A stretch of 64,000 bases of DNA, taken from Cryptomeria japonica. Lineage: Eukaryota > Streptophyta > Pinopsida > Cupressales > Cupressaceae. Below are positions 55,528 through 64,000 of this stretch, piece after piece. How positions within the stretch are numbered: the first letter of the stretch is position 1; each line of letters starts with the position of its first letter. Both the position numbers and the translations under genes were made by a program. The stretch lies in assembly GCF_030272615.1 (NCBI RefSeq), contig NC_081414.1, positions 4,215,501-4,279,500 on the forward strand, read 5' to 3'. The notes under the pieces are model-generated. The model had not been told where the DNA came from. It made no database searches and was given only the letters and a program-made list of their open reading frames with translations.

Positions 55528-56545
55528 GTCACAAAATCCAATGTGAGCCCCCAATCTATCCTCTCCTTCTATACCCGAGCATACACAGTCATCCCATACG
55601 GCATCAGTTGCACGCGCCCAAACTGTCGGAAAACCCGAGGAAGGATGAACCGCTCTATCACATATGGGGTGTGACCCAAAAGGAATCTACTCATGAATAA
55701 AAATGGCACCTCAAAAGAATCCTCGGGCCATGGCTCACACACTTGATATGGCCTCCACACCATTGTATCCATATCATCTAGGGCCCACCTCCAATACTCT
55801 AACTTCCTGAGCATCGACTGGGAAGCAACCTAACTGTACATCATCACAAACGGTGCCCCTATTGGTCTAAATCTCGGCCCAAGTGGACAGGTCACGACTA
55901 TGTGCTCCCATGCCCAAATCTGCAGTAGAGTGCATCTGGAGGCTAGACTGGCCGCATCATCGTAAACCACCTGATGGAGCTCATGGTATATATGGGAAAG
56001 AAAACAAATACCCCACGCAGATCATGTTTGCACCTGCACCATCTGTCAGAGCACTCAACCCCATCCAACTGACAACCCATGTGACCTCTTGTCCGGAATC
56101 AGGAAGATGCCAGTCAAACCTGCCAAAATTGAAGAGAGTGGGGCATAGCTGTCTACCATGTCTTGCCATGCCACTAAGTAACCTACAATGTGGGGATCAA
56201 CAAACACCTCTCGCAGAGAATCGGTCCCGCCAACCTTCTCCACATCATACTCCACGAGCTCACCTGTGATTGAAATCCGTAAAATCTGATAGACGTCCTC
56301 GGGCGTCACTGTAATCTCACCCGTTGGTAAATGGAAGGTGTTATGCTCGATGTGCCATCTCTCGGCCAGCGCAGTGAGTAGTGCCCTATTCGTCCAATAG
56401 GGTGGCATGAGTAATAGGTGGATGAGATCGCAAGCCTCTATGATTGCCAAATCATCGACACTTAATCGATCTCACATCACAAAAGTCTTCAGGAATTTCT
56501 CCTGAAGCATGAGCACTCCTCGATAGACCTATATCAATACATGGA
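55528..56545 (-). pseudogene. Antisense PMD-domain protein of element G, N-terminal two thirds
   Basis: On minus it opens with VDDLAIIEACDLIHLL, then HIEHNTFHLPTGEITVTPED and VYQILRI, the clearest plant mobile domain in the window (about 56350-56270). After a frameshift it continues with TLLQIWAWEHIVVTCPL (about 55930-55880), then LRKLEYWRWALDDMDTMVW and RQFGRVQLMPYGMTVYARV. The frame is cut at 55528, at the place that in A reads LSYDQA. Two or three frameshifts make it a pseudogene. Confidence 0.85.
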
Positions 56546-56604
56546 TATCATCCTATTCAATACATCTATCCCACGCAATATGATAATTATCAAATCACAT
56601 ATCC

Positions 56605-57130
56605 AATCAAACAATCAAAACCCATATCAAACTCAGATCCATATCGAACTCAGACCCATATCAAATCAAGACCCATATCAAAATCAGGACCCATATCGAA
56701 TCAAGACTCATATCAAACAATCAGGACTCGTAGTGACAAATCAGGACCCATATCGAATAAGACCCATATTGAAATCAAGACTCATATCAAACTCAGACCC
56801 ATATCAAAATCAAGACCCATATCAAGATCAAGACCCATATCAAATCAAGACCCATATCGAAATCAAGACCCATATCGAATCATGACTCATAATCGAACAA
56901 ACCATTGACCCATATCGATATCAAGACCCTTATCGAACTCAAGAACCATATCGAAATCAGAGCCATATCAAAATCAGGACCCATATCAAATCAAGACCCA
57001 CATCGAAATCAAGACCCATATTGAATCGGTTTTCATAACGACAAATTGACCCATAATGCAAAATGACTCATAACGACAACAAAACCCATATCGAACAAAG
57101 ACCTATATCAAAATCTGACTCATATCGACT
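56605..57130. repeat. ACCCATATCRAA word repeats, element G
   Basis: About thirty copies of ACCCATATCAAA / ACCCATATCGAA joined by TCAAG, TCAGG or TCAGA, spaced 15-25 bases. It is more regular than the other word blocks. It lies directly upstream of the PMD gene of G, in its expected leader. Confidence 0.9.
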
Positions 57131-57319
57131 TTGAACCATATCGACTTCAACCCAAATTGATCCAGACCAACAATTGAATTGACACAATAGACTCATAACA
57201 CTAAACATCAATTAATGGCCGCAATCAACAAATTCAATCTAAAATGACACTTTGACAAGGTGAAAAACTTCATAACAAACCTAAAAATCAAAATTGCATA
57301 TGTTAAAAATTTTCAAAAA

Positions 57320-57600
57320 TCACACAAAACGCTCATTGTCTCATATGCACTAAAACAGTCATCAAATGCGCTATTTGATCCATCATATGCGCGACTAAAA
57401 TCATCAAATGTGATACTCTGCAACTCCTATGCGCAACACTGTTCCTCAAATGCGCTAATCTATAACTTCTATGCGCTAATAAAAAAATCACATTCGTAAT
57501 AGGAAAAATCAAATGCGCTACTATAAATATCATATGCATAATAAAATTTATTGCATGCACTAAAATCAAAGGCGTATGCTCGAAAAATAACGACAAAAAA
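57320..57600 (-). repeat. Second word block, element G (TAGCGCATTTGA on minus)
   Basis: On plus, AAATGCGCTA and CATATGCGC words recur about twelve times at 20-30 base spacing. Position relative to PMD gene and PPT equals that of the blocks in A and C. Confidence 0.8.
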
Positions 57601-58233
57601 TAGAAAGCGCGTAAAACCCTAGCTAGCTCGAAAAATTCAAAAATCTTGCACAAACACCTAAAATCTAAACTAAAAATTCACAAGCCAGGTAAGAAAATTG
57701 AACTCACTAATGGGCCATACTCCGCTGGGCTCTCAAATCGATGAACTTGCTCGAAATGGTGACGATGATAGTGGGGTACCATTTCCTCTCTCTCCTCCAA
57801 GCTCCAATGCTCCAAAGACAAGTGTACAAATGAGTTGGAATTGGGCCCTTGGAGGCTTATATAGCCCATGCTGATGCAGGCAGTTGTGATATCTCGGTGG
57901 ACGTGTGGGGAATGTACGTGCTATACCCACATAGTCTTCATCCATATCCTTTTTAATAAATCTATTGGGCGATAAATTTTAAAAAAATAGAAATAAATAA
58001 ATTTAAAAAAAATCAACATTTTTTTTTCAAAATATCGCCATACTTCATGCCATCTCCTCGAAAAGCGTAATTTTTCTCAACTTATCGCCCGAGGGGGCAT
58101 ATCATCATCAATTTCACATCAGTATCGCATCAATGTTTCTTATCGAAATCAATTTTTTATATCTAGGGAATCAAACTGACAACTTTGGCGACAACATCAT
58201 ATAGCAAAATTTTGACACCAAATTGAGCATTTT
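57601..58233 (+). other. 3' non-coding region of element G
   Basis: No gene is recognised. GAGGGGGCATATCATC at 58091-58106 is the upstream PPT-like tract, 189 bases before the LTR. Confidence 0.6.
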
Positions 58234-58279
58234 CTTTGAAGCAACATGTGGTCACACGTTAACTCAAAGAGAGGCAAAA
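58234..58279 (+). promoter_or_regulatory. PPT of element G with overlapping hairpin
   Basis: CAAAGAGAGGCAAAA precedes the LTR. CTTTGA (58234-58239) pairs with TCAAAG (58264-58269). Further in, AAC pairs with GTT and TGTG with CACA. Confidence 0.75.
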
Positions 58280-59815
58280 TGCAGACACCTAAAAGTTGCA
58301 CAACAAATTAAGTGAATTTTATTCATTTAAATCATCCCTGCTTCTTCCAATTAATTAAATTAAGATTTAATTAATATCCCTATTCTTCTAAATTAGCCTA
58401 TTAATCAAATTAAAGATTTGATTAATATTTCCTTTCTTCTATTCTAACCATTTTTAATTAAATTCACATTTAATTAAAATCCCCCTTTAACCATTTTTAA
58501 TTAAATTCACATTTAATTAAATTCCCCTTCTAGCCATTTTTAATTAAATTTACATTCAATTAAATCCCCCTAGCCCATTTAATTAAATTTACATTTAATT
58601 AAAACCACCCACTTGCAAAATTAAAAATCACATTTAAATAAATCAATATTTATTTAAATCTATCAAATGCAAGTTGCAACCAAAATTAAAATAAATTAAT
58701 TTTATTTTAGTTAATTTTTTTTTCCCCCACCCACTTGCAAAATCCTACATCTCCCACTTGCCTCTTAAAACTCATCTAGAGCCTTCTAGATTCTTCTAAT
58801 CCTATCTTAATTAACCTAATCCATCTCTTAAACATTTGCACATTCCTTAAGAGAAATCACTTCTCAAAAATGTCGCAAAGTCTTTGAAATGCATTAAAGG
58901 CTTTATGTCCTCAACAAGTTAACCTTTAAAGTCTTCCAAACCATTAATGGTTAACTCAACCCTTCCCACATGGTTAGAGACTTTCTCTATAACTTAACCC
59001 CCATCTAACCCAAGGGTCTCATCAAGCACTTATGGCTTTGACTCTACTTATCCTATTAACCCTTGCACAAGAGTTTGCCCCTTGGACAAAAGCTTTATCC
59101 AATGGATAACTCTAACCTAACCTTAACCCTTACCTCCTAAGGTAACCTTCATGTCTTCTCAGGCATTTAATGCCTCTTACATATCCTCTCAAGCAACCTC
59201 TTGTTGACAATTGTCACCATTTCATTGGTGAGAATTGTAAACATGGATGGATTTACTTTCAATCCTAGCCCTTGTTGAGATTATTCAATCTCAATCCTCC
59301 ATTGCCCTATTTTCCCTATAAATAGAGCTCCCATTCTTCATTTTAAAAAATCCAATTCTTTTGTGCATCAAACTTATAGTCTCATTTCATCAAGCATTAT
59401 TAACCTCTCTTTAATAATAGGAATTAGATCATTTAAATTTGTATATCATTTAGCAATATCATGTTAGCTTCATTTCATATGCTAGTTTAAATATCATCAT
59501 TTTCATGCTAGTTAGCTTCATATCAATATCTTGCATCCTCCCATCATCTAGTTTCATATCCAAATCATCACTAAGATCTTAGTTGCATTTCCATTTTGAT
59601 TTTAGAATCATCATTTTAATTTCGTTCTCTAGGTTGTCATCTTGAGGATCAAGTGCTCTTTCAAGTGAGGGCCACCTTGAATCTTATAGATCTTTAGAGA
59701 TAGAGGAGCATGGAATGATTTTAAAGAGTTTAGATTTATTCAACTTGTTTTATTTTGATTTCTAACTCTAATGCAATGTTTCATGTGTGTGTTTGAAGTT
59801 TTCTTCTCTATTGCA
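58280..59815 (+). repeat. 3' LTR of element G
   Basis: It starts TGCAGACACCTAAAAG. AATTAAATT / TTTAATTA repeats fill the first 350 bases. TATA box CTATAAATAG is at 59316-59325. It matches the LTR of H in the promoter region. The right end at CTATTGCA is inferred; the final CAG also reads as a splice acceptor. Confidence 0.7.
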
Positions 59816-59869
59816 GGCTGATACCAATGTTCCGAGCATACAACAACATTTGCAAAAAATCAACAAGAT

Positions 59870-62800
59870 ATGGTGAACCATCTATTACAACTTTTTGTCG
59901 TCTCTCTCCATGGAATCCTAAAAATTATTTCCTCTCACAATAACAATCGACCCTCTCCCAACTATCTCTCTCATTTGATGGAGTGCAGGTACCACCAAAT
60001 AGGTATTTGTCATATGCGTCTTCCTCGAGCAAGAGAAATTCAAGAAGAGAAGAGGAAAGCGAGACATGTAGTAGGTCTAAAAGAGGGAGATCAACTAGAG
60101 GTCAAAAGATTAGAAGAAAATTCCATAAACGCATGGAATTGTTTCTTGCTCAATTGGGAGTCATGTTCTTATGATGATGAGAGCATAGGTGACATCGAGG
60201 TGCCCTTGAAATACAAACATCTACAGAACCAATGGGTACCCAAGGAACTTCCTCCAATAAACACTGATTTTTGTGTTAACGAGAGGATATATTGCATAAC
60301 ACCATCATCATTACATGGTTTGGGCCTATTTTCCATGGACGACATAAAGGTTTATTACAACAAAGTTGTTGAATTGATGGAGTATGTCAAACCCTATTAC
60401 AATTACAAAAATTGGATGCATCTGGTTCGATATACATGAAATATGCGTAGCTATGCATTGTCAACAAATTATATACAGCTAAAAGATAATGATCAAAGTA
60501 AAAGAGTGGCTATGTACATTGACGGAAGGCCAAAAGCAACAGAGAATATTGCAGGTTTTATAAACAGTAGATGACCTGGGTCAACTTATAGGAAACTCAA
60601 TTGCATATTCGAGGTGCGTGAGGGAAACCGTGTATTCGTATGTGCAATAAAATCAATAAATATAGGGGAAGAGATGCTAATCGATTACAATTTAAATCAC
60701 ATAGATACAAACAAAGTTACTATCATGGGGGTGGTGCGTACTTATATATACCATTTAAACCAACCTCCAATTAATGACTCCAATATATCATTTTATTATT
60801 AAGTTTTTTTGGTAAGTCTATTGGTTTCATTTCGGTAATGTTTTTTTATATTTAATTTTTGTCACGGTGCGACATTGATACGACACATAACACAGACTGG
60901 GATGTAGCTCCGAGCACTTCTACCAAGCAGGTAAACCTCATTGTAATTGTACAAATTAGATACAAGCAAAATGTTATATTATTATATTCTTTTCTTTAGG
61001 GTTTTGGATTAATTTTGATAATGTTACTAATATTCTTCTCATAGACGAATGTTCAAGGAAAGGCACCTGTAGTAGCTGAGAACATCGATACAGATGTGGA
61101 CTCACTATTATGCAATGATGACATTGCATATTCCACAAACCCTGTTGAAATGATAAGAAAGACAAAAAAAATTTAATAAAGAAACTCTTAAATTGTTATT
61201 CATAGTCCCTCAAACTTATGAGATAAAAGAGAGGGTGAAACAATTGACAAAGAGAGCACAAAACTTGCAAGTAAGCAGTCATGAAATCTTTAATTATAAC
61301 ATAAGTTCATTCATGGTTTATATTTTATACTCTTTTATGTCATGAACTAAAATATGTACATGTTATTTTTACAGGAATTTTTGCAACCTCGTGAAGTTGG
61401 TGGCCATGATCAGGGTACTCCAGGTAGTTCAGGTGATGACCATGTTCTGTGCATGTACACCAACTCATATTTTTACATGTTCTTGTCCTTCTATTAAAGT
61501 GTTATTGCTCTTATATTTAATGTATTAATCTTTAGGTGTTGTTCATGTTCCTATGCATTCACCACCTCATCCGACTTCATCATCAACATCTATATTGCCG
61601 AATGCAATGTTGGCAATACACAACATGCAGTCATTGAGTACTGTATCGACCTATGCAACAATACATGCACCTAGGGATGCAGAGGCCACTAGTGGTGATA
61701 TTTTAGTAGCATTTCCTGGATCTTCCCGTATTACTGGTATGGGAATGTTGCCGGTCACATCTGTGGTGACCGATGATCTTGTTCCCATAAAGATAGAGAA
61801 AGTTCCAGGTATTTTAAAATAATTATTATATATAGTCCAATTGTAAATTAATTATTGATCATTCGTTTTGGACTAATGATCCCATGATTTTTTTGCAGGC
61901 AATGATGTTTTTTATAAACATCTAAATGATATTTCATTGGAGATCTTCGGGCCCACCATACATACTCGGTAGAATTCCCAAAATCAACAATTAAAATATG
62001 AACTCATAAACCATTTGGTCGTGTTGTTAAAAAATGACACATTCAACAAAACCAAGGTCCTTCAGAAAGCTAGCACATATCTAAAGTATGTGAGGGACCA
62101 ATATAGGACACATTTAGAGAAGAATACAAAGTACGAATGTCCCTCCATGATTCTAGAGAGGGAGTGGAAGGACCTGGTTTCAGATGGAAAGGAGAAAGCT
62201 AAAAAGAGAAAAGGACATACACCACTAGGCGAAGGAAGGTATGTGATACTATTAACAATATAAATGTGTACTAATTACTCTTTATATTTACATAATCTAA
62301 CATATTTCAAAATTTTCATAGGCTGCTCGACACATCGAAGGCAACTAAGGATACTAGAAAAGCACGGGCAACACAAACTTGGCTCTGGTGGTTATATGAA
62401 AGTTGTTGCACAAATTGTAAGTATCAATAAATAAAATATCGCATCAAAATAATAAATTGCAAACAATTTTTTTAAATCAAACAATAGAAGCAAAATTCAT
62501 GATATTAAGCAAAAATGCAGGGCTCTGAATTCAATAGAGCGCCCACAGAAGATGACATGAAAATTGCCTTCCAGCAAGGCTATGGAGCTGTGGCTGAACG
62601 CCTAAGAGAATTGAGTGGCAAACACAATATTCTGATGCATCCGTCACAAAGGTAATTAAACTAAATGAAAATTATTTAAAATTGAATACTTGAGCAATAA
62701 TCTATTCGATGTTAATTTCCAACATAAAGTGACTGTATTTGTTTTAAATAAGCAAGCAATGATAACAATGCACATGACATTGGAATGCAACCTGCTAAGG

Positions 62801-63463
62801 GTGGAACACAACCTGCACATGATGAAGGTTGTGGTGTGCATCCCGGTACTGGAGGTATTCATGTGCTATACAAATTTTTTAATGTAATTATTAATACAAT
62901 TAAACATCTTTAATTGAAATTGGTGTAGTAATTATTGTAACCTTTTTTGTTTTTATTTTAGAGCATGTAGAGCATGGTGAACAAGTGGAGCATGATCAGG
63001 GTAGACAACATCAGGAACGTTATGTGCCCCATCAGGTAAAGAGGACCATTTTTATTCCTTTAAACAAATTTAATTGCAATTGGTGTATTGATTAATGTAA
63101 CCTTTTGTGTGTGTTTCAAATCCAGAGGATTTGGAGGGTGTTCGGCATGTTGAGGATGAGGCTATACAAAATGATCAAGAAGATGATGTGGCCCCATTAG
63201 GTAAAGAGAACCCCTATAATTTTCTTTTAATTAATGAAATACTTGTAACAATAATAAAAAATCTTAGGAATTTAACCCATTTCTTTGTTATTGTAGTGGA
63301 ACTCCCTTTGCCTAGGCGTCCTCGTCGTGAGTACATGACTAGGCATACATTAAGATCATGAGCAGAGGACACAACAACTGAGGAGGAGAACAATGATGAA
63401 GAAAACTATGCTCCACTTAGTGTTTGCTTAGCTTCAAAAAAATCAAAAAGTAAATTATTGTAA
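59870..63463 (+). pseudogene. SET-domain protein gene, 12 exons, decayed
   Basis: Exon 1 (59870-about 60715) carries a SET domain: HGLGLFS, MYIDGRPKATENIAGFINS, KLNCIFEV and INIGEEMLIDYNLN, which fit the substrate and cofactor motifs of SET lysine methyltransferases. Exons 2-12, by GT-AG sites and matching phase: 60896-60930, 61045-61270, 61375-61423, 61536-61808, 61899-62238, 62322-62416, 62521-62651, 62757-62854, 62962-63035, 63128-63200 and 63297-63463. They encode TYLKYVRDQYRTHLEK, KLGSGGYMKVVAQI and a His/Glu-rich tail. In-frame stops: 60437, 60572, 61970 and 63359. Frameshifts: an A run near 61165 and in exon 7. The donor of intron 1 is unclear. It is a host gene remnant or a transposon-borne gene; the LGSGGY stretch recalls plant En/Spm-associated proteins, weakly. 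Confidence 0.7.
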
Positions 63464-63474
63464 TCGTATTATTT

Positions 63475-63625
63475 GTTAATGAGTGTTAATGAATGATATG
63501 TGTTAATGAATGTTGATGAAAGTTACGTGTTAATGAATGTTATGTGTTAATGAATTTTATGTGATAATGAATGAATGTTATATTTTATTAATGGATGAAA
63601 GAATGAATGAATGTTATATGTTAAC
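63475..63625 (+). repeat. GTGTTAATGAATGTTAT tandem repeats
   Basis: Six or seven degenerate units of 20-25 bases (TGTTAATGAATG) just downstream of the SET gene. Confidence 0.85.
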
Positions 63626-64000
63626 AAGGAATTTAGAGTGATGTTAGGAGGGGAGGGCCAAATGAGCTTCCACCTTCATGTGGTTGGCCCTGTTAAGTAG
63701 AGAATATTAAACTATTCTTGAAATAAAGAGAAGCTCAATAAGGTAACACACTTTTCAATATTTCATTATTCTTCACTGTTAATCTTATTGAATCTTAATT
63801 GTAGGGTCCAACAGAGCCAACATGAACAACAACACAAGAAGTTAATTAGTGGAGACCATCAAAGGTAAGGTCCTTGATTAAGATTTTGTTGTTTATATTC
63901 ATATCGTTGATTACAGAAAATAGATTTTGTTGTTTATATTCATATTGCTGATTACATAGGCAAATATTCATTTAACTTTTTAAAAGGGCAGTCACCAAAT
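63626..64000. other. Right end of window, nothing recognised
   Basis: No clear gene. ACAGAAAATAGATTTTGTTGTTTATATTCATAT-like text is present twice in part (TTTTGTTGTTTATATTCATA at about 63885 and 63925). A further 3' exon of the SET gene around 63806-63866 cannot be excluded. Confidence 0.4.

Larger units (their letters stand above)
55528..59815 (+). mobile_element. Tat element G, 3' portion
   Basis: Antisense PMD gene (interrupted at 55528 by the LTR of F), repeat blocks, PPT and LTR follow each other as in A and C. Gag and pol are missing; they would lie left of the junction with F. Confidence 0.75.

Noticed and set aside
57333-57869. Minus-strand frames upstream of the G PMD gene as protein genes
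   Set aside because: They cover the word block and AT-rich leader; composition follows the repeated words.

Overview
This is nuclear plant DNA made almost entirely of nested and broken LTR retrotransposons, followed by one intron-bearing gene remnant at the right end. The sequence shows plant-type Ty3/gypsy elements of the Tat lineage (two RNase H domains), a chromovirus, a Ty1/copia-like element with an initiator-Met tRNA primer site, and several genes with the plant mobile domain (PMD). The large nested elements and 0.8-1.8 kb LTRs suggest a big-genome seed plant, possibly a conifer; that is an inference. I found no rRNA, tRNA, CRISPR array or intact host gene.

Layout: (1) 1-5400, 3' part of Tat element C (+): antisense PMD gene, short-word repeat block, polypurine tract (PPT), LTR. 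(2) 5448-13566, Tat element B (-): gag-protease-RT-RH-aRH-integrase, plus an antisense PMD gene on +. (3) 13567-16457, chromovirus I (+), cut at its 5' side. (4) 16458-about 19500, LTR and 3' end of Tat element H (-). (5) about 19500-33485 and 50227-about 51990, an older host block with a long minus-strand ORF (E). E is split by element D (20979-28645, TSD TTTCT), a copia-like element with gag and an unknown ORF but no pol. (6) 33486-50221, complete Tat element A, 16.7 kb, TSD AAAAC, LTRs of 789 bp differing at three positions. A carries a solo LTR (47109-48364, TSD CATAT) inside its antisense PMD gene. (7) 51999-55527, 5' part of Tat element F (-). (8) 55528-59815, 3' part of Tat element G (+). 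(9) 59870-63463, a 12-exon SET-domain pseudogene (+).

In the Tat elements gag-pol is read from the 5' LTR, and a PMD gene lies downstream of integrase on the opposite strand, so the two transcription units converge. In A the same short word (GCGTCTGTGT) is repeated in the 5' leader of both units, in the sense direction of each. A and F share one leader plan: primer site, word block, structured core, word block, gag. The PPTs of A, C, G and H sit at the 3' foot of a hairpin whose stem partly covaries.

The main oddities are these. A looks young by its LTRs yet has about twelve in-frame stops and a destroyed RT active site, so it was probably copied in trans while already dead. D has replaced pol with an ORF that has its own TATA-like box. 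A and B share an amber codon at the same place between the protease region and RT.
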